Positions 1 to 11,300 of a DNA stretch of 64,000 bases are shown here, one piece after another. The DNA is from Vermamoeba vermiformis. Taxonomy: Eukaryota; Tubulinea; Echinamoebida. The notes below the pieces were generated by a model, which saw only the letters and a program-made list of their open reading frames with translations, had not been told where the DNA came from and searched no databases. Position numbers and translations under genes: made by a program. The DNA lies in contig JBEWZL010000048.1 of NCBI GenBank assembly GCA_045837725.1, positions 186,001 to 250,000 of the forward strand, in the 5' to 3' direction. Each line of letters starts with the position of its first letter. Within the stretch, counting starts at the first letter, position 1.

Positions 1-2
1 AA

Positions 3-680
3 TATTTACCACAAGATAAACAACCAAAACAACCACAATTAGACACTGTTATTAAGACTATTGAAAAAGGTAATTAATTCTTAACTGGATGCCGCATTAT
101 TTTTCGTCCTCACGACGTTGTAAAAATTAATTTTATCCTATAAATATTTAATACCCGCCATATTCACTCCAAATAAATTATTGATATATTTTCTAATGAT
201 TGTTTTTCCTGAACAGAATGCTTGCAATTTTTAAAAGAGCCTCGAACATCAGAAGATCGATATTCAAAGTTCGCTATTAAAGTTACTATGTTTGTGCAGA
301 CTACACTGGCTATTGACGCCACTCTCAGCAAAAAAGTAACGTAGATCAAGTGTATGTCCTTGCGTGTCTAACTACGGCTTTGTATTTAGGTTGTTTGCCT
401 GATATTCTCATTCTTATTAGACGAAATTCAAAAGCATTGGGCTAATTATAAGATTGCTGAGGCTGATGTCCACCCAGACCACGTACGGATCTAGATCTGT
501 CAATACCGTTCATTAAGACTAACGCTGTCATATCCGTAGCACCCTGAAAAGAAAGACGACGATGAAGAGGATGAAGATGAGGACGAAGACGAAGAAATGA
601 ATTATGAAATGAAAGACATGCCGCGCGAAGAATTTGAAGCTTGGCAAAAGGCATTCAACTATCTGAATGTGAATGTGTAA
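3..680 (+). CDS. 3' part of an unrecognised protein with a very acidic tail
   Basis: This is the C-terminal part of a gene that begins left of the window. I read four exons, about 3-80, 217-346, 391-474 and 543-680. All joins use GT-AG sites and stay in frame, ending at TAA 678-680. The readable protein has a helical-looking stretch, then a run of about 15 consecutive Asp/Glu residues (KKDDDEEDEDEDEDEE), and ends in PREEFEAWQKAFNYLNVNV. Acidic C-terminal tails of this kind are common in chromatin and chaperone-like proteins, but I recognise no family and assign no function. The exon 3 acceptor was chosen because it keeps the frame open across the junction; a later AG would not. Confidence 0.5.
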
Positions 681-797
681 TGACCTGTGCAGCACTGACG
701 GTGATTAAATACAACACTTAGACTACGATGAGTTATATATAACTATTGTTATTAATATCTACAGCAATGTAATATGTACACGTCATTCCAAAGCGTT

Positions 798-1512
798 TTA
801 CAGCTCTTGTTTCAAGCCTCCGCAGTGCTCGGGCAAGGGCACGCCAATGCGATTGTAATAGCCGGGCAAGGTGTATGCCGCGCCTATCGCACAGACACCA
901 ATCATCAGACCCAGTATCGCCACGAGGTTGATGATGCGGTCGAAGGCGCTGTGCTTGCCAGTGCGACCAGTGTGCGTGGAATAGGCCAAGAGCATGCCTA
1001 GCGAAATGATGAACAGACCACCGCCCTCACGACCCTCTTCAAACTCGAACATGCGCGACAAGCTGTGATTAGCGATGTTGTCGGAGGTAATGAAGAGGAA
1101 TACTGCAATGTACAAAGAACCAAGATTAGTTTCCTTATTTAGAAAAAGATACTGAATTTTGTAATATATTTTGATAATATCAACATAATAGTATTCGTAA
1201 CGCAACAGTAAATTTGGTGATTATGCAAGTTAATTTGGAATTGTTCGATTTTTTTCCAATTGGCAAAGTCAATTTACCTGAAGCCGAGAAGCACAGTAAG
1301 CCATAAATGCCGGAGATGACGGTGCTTATTTTTCCAAAAGCACGTGATATGACTAGCAGAGCGGCGAAGCAGTAGATCGCAATCCAAAATGCTGAATCTG
1401 GATCGTTCAATTGTAGCACTGCGGCGTACAAATAGAACACTCCTAGAACTACTAGGGACGCGCGCTTAACGAACATAGTCATACTGGTGTGGGTGCTTGG
1501 TTGTGGCTTCAT
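798..1512 (-). CDS. TMEM220: TMEM220-like small integral membrane protein
   Basis: The gene has two exons, about 1512-1279 and 1102-798, joined through a GTAAAT donor and a TGCAG acceptor. The protein is about 178 residues with four to five hydrophobic segments. After the first segment it carries LQLNDPDSAFWIAIYC, which matches the conserved LNDPD-x-W signature of the TMEM220 family (Pfam PF15071). The C-terminal half has two more hydrophobic helices and ends in a short polar tail. The family is found in animals, protists and bacteria and its biochemical role is unknown; four membrane spans are expected. It is transcribed away from the upstream RFTS gene. The family call rests on the LNDPD motif and the spacing of the membrane segments. 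Confidence 0.75.
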
Positions 1513-1742
1513 TTCTTCTGTTCAGAATTTGATTACTGAACAGCTGACAAGCGGGGCTAATAAATATTCCGTGAATGAAATCTCTGTGACTGCTCTTTAC
1601 TTGATCTTTTTCCTAAATCAGGCTTGGAGGATTGATCAATCTACACCTAGCTGTTGGCGAGCAACGAAGCGGCAATCCTGCGTGAGCGAACATTGTACAA
1701 ATCAATTTATTTTTCTATATTACAGGAGGGTATTCGATTGAT

Positions 1743-3376
1743 TTAAGAGAGGCTGAAGTAACTGCTGGTGTTCAGACCATCAATATGGTGATCATCTTGC
1801 GAGTCATTCACAAACACGCCGTCCAAGTCAAATCCAGTCTCAAAGTCCAATTCGTCGTGCGTTGTGTCGTGTTCTGTTTGAGGTTCAGCGGCTGGTGCTG
1901 GTTCAGGTTGCGGCATCACAGGTGTCACATTCACTTGCGGTGGCTGATGATGGCCATTGGTGGGTGTTGCAGTGTAACTCGTGTTGGTTTTGAGTTTGAT
2001 AGACGGATAAGTCGATGGTGCAGCAGGCATGGGATAGTTGTTGTCGTACACTGGCTTGGGCGGATAGTTCGACACAGGCAAGTTGACTGGATTGAACTTG
2101 GTTTCATTCAGCACCGGTGTCGTGTTGGCCATGATATTCGTGTTGCTCACTGGTCCTGACGCGTACACTGGCATCTTGCCGCGACGTGGCTCAGTGGCGA
2201 CAGGTGTGTGACTGACACTCGGCACAGGATGGCTGTTGACAGGTGTCATCTGATGAGGTCGCTTGCCAGCTGTTGCATTGGTAGTGCTGGGCACGGCAGG
2301 CACAGCAGGAACAGTCGGGATGAGCGGTGTAGCACCAGGGGGCAGTTGAGCGTTGGGCTGTGGCAGCAGAAATACACCTGGCGGCAGGATTGGTGGCAGT
2401 GTCTGTTCTGGCGGGGCCATGCGCGTCAATTCTTGCACGAGAATGGAACTGTTAATCTTCTCATCGTTGAGACTCTTAATGTGATGCAGCAAGAAAGTCG
2501 AGTGTTGCTTGACCTGATTGAAATCTATGCCCTGGTGATACAGCTGTCAGTTGGACACGTGTCACAAAGAGGTCTGCACAATTACGTACAAATTTGTTCA
2601 GCGGACCAGTGAGTGACAGACGAGGCTCGACAACAAGTGCGTCCAACATGTTCTGCACGAGCATGCATTTGCTGAAGTCACGTGATTAGTCACTGACACG
2701 CGTCAGATACTTGTAATGGGACTTACTCAAACAAGGCGCGGAAGAGCGGTTGATACTCGGGCACGGGGTCAATCAGCAAGTACCACGCAGCATCAGTGCG
2801 AACATATATCTTCGGCACCGTACCATCTTCTGCGGCACCAAACTCGACACTCCACAACACCAGATCTCCGCTGCGCAGCGACAGATGTGAATCTGGATGT
2901 TGTCGGATAGCTGCCATACGAGCTTCAGGCGTATTGAGTGGCTCGACTATATCATACAGCTCGGGGGTAATGAGTTCTCCGGTCAATACGAGTGGATTAA
3001 TGACCACTGGATAGCGCTGTAGATCTTCGATCGAGGCAACGGGAGTGTTGGGCATGTTTGGCGCGAAGATGTTGAAGCCCACAATATAACGATAGCAATA
3101 GAGCGAGGGGTCCACACCTAGGGGCCAGTCATTGTACTTGGCAGGCACTTGCGCTTCGGGCGTGACCGTTGAGGAATGTGAGGGCAGTTTGGGTGGGATC
3201 ACGCGTGGAGTTTGACGAGGACCAGCCTTCTTAGCACGTGTATTAATGCCTGATTTTTGCGGAATATTCGGCGCTGGTTCAGGGCCTGGTTGACGCAGTT
3301 GTTGGCGCAGCATCTTGATCTCGCGTTGCAGCTTAGAGATCTGATCTTTGACTCCTGCTTGGGCATTGGGGTCCAT
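1743..3376 (-). CDS. Nuclear protein with a DNMT1-type replication-foci (RFTS) domain and a Pro-rich tail
   Basis: There are three exons on the minus strand, about 3376-2724, 2675-2587 and 2541-1743. The second intron is about 45 nt and contains GACACGTGTC. Residues 1-30 form a short coiled coil with basic and Leu heptads, followed by a Pro-rich linker. About residues 75-270 form a globular domain whose core WYLLIDPVPEYQPLFRALFE matches the DNMT1 replication-foci domain, where human DNMT1 has EYILMDPSPEYAPIFGL. A helical stretch similar to the end of that domain follows. The last 200 residues are disordered, rich in Pro/Thr/Val, and end in an acidic stretch. There is no CXXC, BAH or methyltransferase domain, so this is not DNMT1. 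In DNMT1 this fold binds ubiquitylated histone H3; whether this protein does the same is inference. Confidence 0.65.
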
Positions 3377-4054
3377 GGCTGTTGTAATTATTTGATATGT
3401 TTTGATATATTCCTAAAAACAAACAATTTTAATATGTGTACAAAGTACTTGTGAGTGGTTTTTAGCCGGTAGATTGAGTGTCGAAGAGACAACAATCGAG
3501 AGAGTTTGAAACTTCGTAAAATAGACTTATTTATATTATAGATATTTTTGAACATTTAATAGTCCATTTAGAAATAAATACAGCCTGTAATAAGTGAATT
3601 TAATTTGGCGGTAAAAATGTTAATCGAGCTAATTCAAGCTTCAATAATTACATATAATATTATATTAACATTTTTTATACATACCAATAATAATGTGTTA
3701 TTTAGCAAATATTTAATTAATTAAGTGTATTTGATCAGCTGGTGAGATTGACACACGAGAGTGAGAGGCTGACAGAGCTGAGAGATATATAATAGAGCAA
3801 AACAACTGTTATTTCATGAACAGCGTGCTCGTGTGTGACTCTTCAGTCGGGTATAATGTTTCAAATTTGAAGTTTACGATAATTTTGACGACGATTTTAT
3901 CAATTTTATTATCAACCTAAAAAATGGCTGTATTGCTCAGACATACCGCAGATTTCAGAAACACCCTTAGACTACTTTACCCACATTTGTTTTTTGTACA
4001 ATTGTCATTGTGCACGCTAGAGTTGAGGAGCCAAATAGTCAGGATACATTGAAG
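3377..4054. promoter_or_regulatory. Divergent AT-rich intergenic region
   Basis: This 680-bp gap lies between two divergently transcribed genes, the RFTS protein (minus) and the P-type-ATPase-like protein (plus). It is strongly AT-rich, with several TATATAAT-like stretches around 3640-3800, and contains no CACGTG. I see no ORF, RNA gene or repeat in it. It most likely holds both promoters and 5' UTRs. Confidence 0.4.
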
Positions 4055-7001
4055 ATGGAGAGCGAGAGCGACACATCTAGTGTGTCTGATAGCGGCTCTG
4101 AGAGTTACAATCAAATACCACCACCACCACCGCTACACCTTGAGGACGATAGTACCGTCGATATTGATGACCCTGAAGCAAATCTCCAACAGCAATTGCA
4201 ACTAGCTGCGGACAAAGAGAAATTAACAGCTATATTAAATCATGTATATGATATTGCTAAAATAGAAGATGATTCATGGGTGCTCGAAGATACTCAAGTT
4301 GCGGATTTGACGTGGAACGATATTAAAGAGGGGCGGGTCAAGCCTTCAGTAAACACTGGTCGTCGATGGAACCGCATAAGAACATCTTACGTGAGTGCAT
4401 TATAATATAGCTCGCTAACAGTCTTTATATCAATTTATCTGAATTTTTTCTATTTTTGAAATTGAATTCTACTGACCCAGACCCAATGCAGCCCATTGAA
4501 CACACGAGTACCGTCAAAGTAGTGCTAGAAAAATATAAAACCTCGGCCCGAAGGGTAAGCAATGCCCGACCAATATAAAAAAATTTGCAACTGCCGATCT
4601 ATTTTCAGTTGTATTAAACCATCTTGTATATTCAAGGGACTCAGCGAAGAGCAGCGCAAGAAACGATTAGCCTTATTTGGTGAGAATACAGACATGTCGG
4701 GCACTCTCTACAAGTGGACTAAGCCGCACGGATCCATCAAGCAACAAGTGCACGACAAACTCGAGGCCTATTGGGTGCTCATAGACGGCGAGTGGTTGAA
4801 GAGACCGAGGTACATACTGTCTCCTATTTAGTCGTATATACAGCTCCTGAGTGCTAATATTTTGTTAGCTTGTCGTTGGTACCAGGCGACATTGTGCTGG
4901 TGAGCGAAGGACAAGTCGTGCCTGCAGATCTGCGCATCATTCGAGCGTGGTCGTGTTGGCTCGAGAACGGACATGCCACTTGGACTACTGCGCGCTGGGC
5001 CTCGACTTCTAATGACGGCAACACGAACTGGCTCAACTCGCCGAACATGGGCTATCAAAAGATGTGGGTCAACAGTCGGGGCTATTTGATCGGCGTCGTG
5101 ATTGCTACTGGCGAGACGACTGTCGCCAACACGCAGTATTATTATCACTACCCTGTCAAGGTGTGTAACTTGCTGTCTTCAACTCGTCATCCTAAAATTT
5201 CCTTTTTTAGTACGCAGTGGATCCAGAGGCCAAGATGTTCCTAAAGCTAGCGGGAGGCATGAATATATATATGAGAGATCTCTTGAGCTTGACGAGACTG
5301 CGGGGCTTGCAATATTTGTTCATGAACTTTGACATTTTATTGCACCACAAAAAATCCAATGTCGGTATGTATTAGCAACACTATTAGCACAATTTTACAA
5401 ACTGATTTGTATTACTGCCAGCATCTGTATTCTATAACAATAAGATCTATCAGCCTGAAGAGATTGATGCCGCAGATCTGAGTTTCATTCAATTGCATCG
5501 CGTTGCTTCGTTGGTCAATTCAGCGCATATTCACGGTACGCATCTTATTAAAGGTGTGATTATTCTAATTATTACCAAATTAGGCAATAAAGCCATCGGA
5601 ACTAACGGTTTCGATCGAGTAATCGCACTATTTTTAGAACGTTATGGCTCAGTTTCCAAAGTAAGGCCGAATATTGTAATACTGTATTCAATTGCAATTG
5701 TTAACCCCTTTTAATGAAGTGACGCAAGACGCACGAACGATATTCAGATGCTTCATCGCACGCGTTTGGTGTGTATTTAGAGGAGGGCGAGGACAAGAAT
5801 GAGAACGGCACTTCCAACGAGAACAACAACAGCAATAACAACAACAACAACAATAATAACAACAATAATCTGGTTGCCATAGCACCGTCCATTCGTTTGA
5901 GAAAGAAGAAAGCACCCAACACTGTGAATGTGGAAGGTAAATTCGGAGCACGCATCACCGTGCAAATGGACGATGCGTACACCATCATCAGCGATCAAAC
6001 TGTGCAGTACTGGATCAACAATGGCGTTATCGAAGAGCTCGATAATGGCACTCGTCAGTTCGTGCAAGATATGATCAAAGTGCTCGCTGAGCGCAAGTAC
6101 ATTATGATTGGCTACTCGATCAGATTGACCGAGCTCAGTCGCAATGTGTTTGTGGGATTCATTGCCCTGGACGTCCCTTTCAAGCCCCCAGCAGTGAAGC
6201 AGAGCATTGAACTGATGCGCGACATTGGCTACAAACAGGTCTACTTCTGTCGCTACAACTTGTACTCCATCAGGGCATTCATGGAAGCGCTGTCATTCGA
6301 GTGCGTCAAATACGATCCGTCTGACTCGGAGCACTGGCCACTCATTGGCCCTGGTCGAGCACCCGTGGTGAATGACTGGGATCAATTTGGCATGCCCATG
6401 TGGGATGGGAACAACAACAACAACAACAACGAGGACCAGCCTCCTGACGGTGATCCTCCGCGTCCACCGACCGACGAGAGCAAGAGCGAGGAGGTGAAGA
6501 AGATGTTGGCGAGCAAAGTGGTGCTGTTCGACGGAGATCTCGAATACAACCAGGCCAACAAACTGTTCTCGTCGAGTATTCTGTGCACGACCATCAATCA
6601 GCGCAATTTTCATCACCTCACCACGTCATTCACCACACTCAACACACTGGTAAGTTAGTCCATTAACAAGCACAATGCAGCTCTAATACCTCACTAGCGC
6701 CGACCATTCATCACCATTGGCTGCAATCTCGCTGACAGTCACATCCTGTCCGCATCCGCGTGCAAAATGTTCTTCTCGCGCATGTTGGGCCTGTGCTATT
6801 ACTACGCAACATCAGAGCTGGTGTGCATCAGTCAACGCGTGAGTGATCTAGCTCGATTTATGGAAGAGTGTAAGTGCATTGAACTGCTGCAAAAGATCTT
6901 TATTAATCACGGTGCTTTCCTTTTCAGTGAAAAAGAAGGACCAATATTTGCAGACTCATCCCAATGCAGTCGCGTACCGAGACAACTGCACCATCAGCTA
7001 G
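4055..7001 (+). CDS. Soluble P-type ATPase pseudoenzyme (Na,K-ATPase alpha lineage)
   Basis: Ten exons (4055-4390, 4492-4554, 4637-4809, 4869-5160, 5211-5364, 5422-5535, 5584-5660, 5729-6649, 6698-6869, 6928-7001) give 791 residues. The order follows an Na,K-type alpha subunit: cation-ATPase N-terminus (GLSEEQRKKRLALFGEN), actuator domain (LVPGDIVLV...VPADLRII, then ATGETT), phosphorylation loop (NFDILLHHKKSNV, then FYNNKIYQPEE), nucleotide-domain remnants and the distal P-domain (VGFIALDVPFKP). The DKTGT motif is lost; an Asp remains but is followed by ILLHH. The TGD motif has become FCRYN and the TGDGVND loop has become IGCNLADS. No hydrophobic M1/M2 pair lies between N-terminus and actuator, and the protein ends before M5. 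Asn runs are inserted in the nucleotide-domain region. It should therefore be a soluble, non-pumping relative, perhaps a scaffold. The first in-frame ATG is 4055. Confidence 0.7.
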
Positions 7002-7068
7002 ATCGAGCGATCAACAGCTGTCATGTTCATATTGTCGATAAATATCTGCATTATTATAATGACACGTG

Positions 7069-8188
7069 TCACTCTTCGTACAGCCACTTGTCGATGCACC
7101 GCACAATCAGCAGTTCGTGACGCATCATCTGCGCACCGAGCGATTGTTCACCGCGCAGATAGTGCAGTATCGCCGCACAGTCCTCAGCACTCAACTCATC
7201 CAACAGTGCGCGTGTCGTGTGGTACAGTGTCGACTCTGAGGCTGCGAATGAAAAGCAGTTAGCATGATCCGTACACGTGCCGAGTGAGCCTTTGAGCTGT
7301 CCAAAGTACTGCAGCACCACGCGGTAGTTGTAGTGCGCATCAGTGACGTTCTGCTGCTTCAACCAGGCCAAGCTCGGTGCGGTGAGTTCAAACACTGAGC
7401 GCGCAGTCTTCCAGCCTGAGATGCACGACACTTGCGTCAGCAGCAACTGGAGCACGAGCACTGGATCTGAGCGGTGTTAGTATCAGTGCCGCGGTGCTGA
7501 GGGGTGCTTACAGTTGGTGTTGTACCAGTTCTTGATACGGTCAACAATGTCGCGCCACGGAGCAACGAGCGCTCGAATTTCTTGTAGATCTGTCGCGGTG
7601 GTCAACTGCGCGCAATTAGAATTGTACATAGTGAGCATCAGGCTGCTATAGTTACTTGATAATACGGCGAAGATGCTTCGAACAACATCTTCTTCAACTT
7701 GATCAGCACGCCAAGCCAGTACCGCGCCTTTTCAACGGTGAAAGTCGGCGTTAAGTATTCTACGGAAGTGCTCTTAAAGAACTTCATCATCGAGTTGAGC
7801 AGCGTGCTATTGATATTAATGTTGCTGATTTTGATGCACTCGACGATCGTATCATTGATGGGCATGAATACTGACTCGACGAGTTCTAATTGCAGGTACA
7901 AATAGCGCGCCACGGCGTGATTTGAGATTAATGTGGTCGTATTAGTAGGTTTGGCAGTGGCAAAGGCATTGAGTTGTTTGAATAAGCTACTCTCGCGCAG
8001 CCAATAGGTAGCGATTGGATTCACCAAGCCGTTGATTAACGGTTCAATTTCCCTAGTTTCATGATTAATATATAAATAAGCAGTCCGATCGATGTACGAT
8101 TATAAATAAATGGTGAATTACTGCAGTGGTTCAGTGTGGTTGCTTACACGATGAAATTATTGCGGTCTTTATTGTCATACGCATTCAT
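7069..8188 (-). CDS. Uncharacterised helical protein
   Basis: The likely start is ATG 8188 in a short first exon (MNAYDNKDRNNFI). It is spliced through a GT-GTAAGC donor to a second exon that reads VEIEPLINGLVNPIATYW. At least two further exons follow (about 7610-7530 and 7465-7069), ending ...VRCIDKWLYEE. The protein is about 330 residues, predicted mostly helical from its Leu/Ile spacing, with no signal peptide and no motif that I recognise. Residues such as ALVAPWRDIVDRIKNWYN recall helical-bundle cargo or tether proteins, but I make no assignment. Its 3' end lies 68 bp from the 3' end of the convergent ATPase-like gene, and a TGACACGTGTCA palindrome (7060-7071) overlaps its stop codon. 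Confidence 0.5.
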
Positions 8189-8393
8189 TGATTCGAACTA
8201 GTAGCCGGGGGGGGTATGTCAACACCATAAGGTCTTATTCATTGCGTTATGCAGCTCAATTGATGTTTTCGTTTTGAGTTGGTTGAATATTAATGAACAA
8301 ACATTGTCTGGCGTAAATTAATCAGGGACCGCCAAATAATGTTGTCTGGTTGACAGTGTTATTCATCCACACATTTATATATAGACACCACTA

Positions 8394-11300
8394 ATGGATG
8401 AAGAAGAGCTCTTGCGTCAGATGCTGCTACAGAGCATGCAAGCAGCGGGTACAAGTGACAATCAAGAGAGCTCCATCCAGACTGCGAATACGACCACTAA
8501 TACTACTGCTGCGAGTGGTGATGTGATAGAGAGTGGTGCGCGCGAAGAGGGTGAAATCAGCGATGAAGAAGGTGCTGTCACACCTGAAGAAGAGCCACAT
8601 TCAGCTGAGGACCAGCCCAAAGACGCAAATACTAATGAAAATAATACTAACACGCGCGACAATAATTATATATCGATTGATAGTGATGAGGATGATTATT
8701 CGAGGGCTTTAAAAAATTATGAAAAAAAATTAGATCCCGAATCTGACACCAAGGACGATGAACGGCGAGGAGGTAGACGAAGCAGTGCAGATGATTGGTC
8801 ACCTAAAGCTAGACGACAATTTAACGGCCCCAATGATCGGCGCAGAGAGAGAACTCGCAGATCTGACAGGTACGTGGTGGATCCAAACCATTTATTGTTG
8901 TAGTACCTCATACTAACAACAATCTAAATATAGAGGCAGACGTAACTACAGAGATGGGGGCTATTACGACGACAGGCCGCAGAATCCCGCACCAAATCCA
9001 GCCATCAATCCTGCATTTTTGCTGCAATCACTCGTCAATTTCATCGGCAATGCACGACCCCTGCCACCGCTGTCACAACCACCTGGCACTGTGCCACCCA
9101 TGCCCGCCCCGCACCTGCCACCCTACCCACACCCTGCTGAGCCCTATGGTGCTGGTGACATGGAGGTCGATCCACCCAGTGCTAATTATAGCGCGCAGTC
9201 AATGCCGTTCACTGCTCCTATAAATAGCGCGCAATATCCGCCACCATATCCTCCACCAGGGCCTTATTACAACAACTACGAACCGTCGTACAACAATTTT
9301 CACGCGAACACTGTGCCAGCACGCACCGCGATGACACCTGTCACTCAGCCACCTCCACGACCTGTCACTGCTGTCACGTCACCGCAGAAAGCGACTCCAA
9401 CTCAAGCTGTGACAGCACCGAGTGTGACACCTGTCACTAATGAAGTGTCAAACCAGCACGAGGACGAAGATCGATTGGTGATTGATCTCGGAGAATTGGA
9501 CGAGAGTTCGGAGGACAGCTCCGCTTCCGATCGATCAGCCCACCAGGCAGACACGCCAGACTGGATGCTGAACATCTCGCGCATCAAACAACAGCTCGCC
9601 GAGAAAGAGAAGCGCCGCGCTAAAAATAGCACCAAATCTGTCAGTGCTGCAAATAGTACTGCCACAGCGACCACAACAGCACCGAGTGACGACAAGACTG
9701 CAAATGACAAGCCAGCCCTGGTAGACAAAGAACAGCTGCAAACCAAAGCCCTGGCCGAGAAAGAGCAGCGCATTCAACGGCTCAAAGATGAAATTGCGCG
9801 CCGTGAACGCGAACTGCAAAGCAAGAAACAGGCCAGCAAGGACGAGACACGCGCTGAGAATTCAGTGAACGAGAGTGACGGACAAGCAGAGTCACGTGAT
9901 CAGCAGCCAATCAGCAACAAGCAAGACAAACGACCGCGCAGTCAGTCAGATCCGCACCAACTCGATGAACTGCGTGCTGCGAAACGAGCGCGCGTGACCA
10001 GTGATGACAGCACTCGTACTGGCAACACTAATAATAATAACACTAATAATAACACTCATAATAATACTACTAGTAATAACAACACTAGCAGTACTCAGAG
10101 CTCTCAACACAATGCCATACCGACCAACAATAACACCCTCAGCCCCGCACTCAGCACTGCAGTACCAAACACTGCATCTAAAAATAGCTCTCAATCACGT
10201 GTCATGACCATGGAGGATCGAGCACGTGTACTGCGTGAGAAGACAGCGGAAGAACACGCGATAATCTCCGCGCGAGATCAGCGGAACAAATTGAGTGCCG
10301 AACTGACCACCACGCAGCACGATGTACTGCGATCACGTGCTCAATTGAGTACTGCTGAGCGGAACATTCTATTTTTGGAAGAGAAACTCCGCATTGCTCG
10401 TGAAGAGCGCGAGAAATTACTCCAAATTAGGAAAGATCAGGAGAGCAAGTGCCACGTGCTCGAAGAACAGATGCGGGAGATTGATCGAGATATGGAGCGG
10501 AGATTGCACGTGATTGCGGAACATGATCACGTGCTGCAAGTGAATGATTTGCAACTAGAATTGGACCAATCAGAGCACAGCGCTGTCACCGCCAGTCCTG
10601 ACACCACTGTCACGCCACCTTCCAATTTAGGCAATACAGACGTACCTATCATTGCAAAGCCCTCAGCGACGCCACCTGTCAAACCAACATTGCCTAATAA
10701 GGAAATCGAAATCATTGACGTCGATGATGTCCCTACGCCACCAGTTTCCAAATCAAGCAAGTCCCCCGCAGTGCCAGGTGCCACACTCGATGAAACAGCG
10801 CTGCGTCAACAAGCCCTGCACGCGCTCCAATCACCGCACACGTCCAAGGCTGAGCGACGCCGTGCTCGGAGGAAGTTGCGACAGCTCGCTAACAGTGGTG
10901 GCAGTACTGCGACACCTGTCACTGTGACACCTGCACCAGTGGCTGAATCAGGGAGGCCTAGTGACGCCCCATTCATGAACGAGACAGATCAGCACATTGT
11001 CAGCAAAGTGCGTGCCTTGAAAGCAGCGGTGACGAGCGATGCAGTGCTGGTGCACGACTGGCCCAGCGACAGCGCAGAGTGGCACGAGCTTGCCCTGCAC
11101 CGCACTGTCACACTCACTGGACTCGACGATCACGTGATTGTGGATGTCACGGCAGATATTCCGCACATTCCCACGACTGAGACCGAGGGCGCTAACTACA
11201 GTGCCGTGCTGCACTCGCTGGACAGCACCGACGAGACTGATCTGCGCGTGTCTGCCACACAGCTCGCCGTGCCGTACGAGTCACCGCTCAGCGTGTTCAG

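Noticed and set aside
4010-4054. Upstream start of the P-type-ATPase-like gene at 4010
   Set aside because: The codon there is GTG; the first ATG in that frame is 4055.
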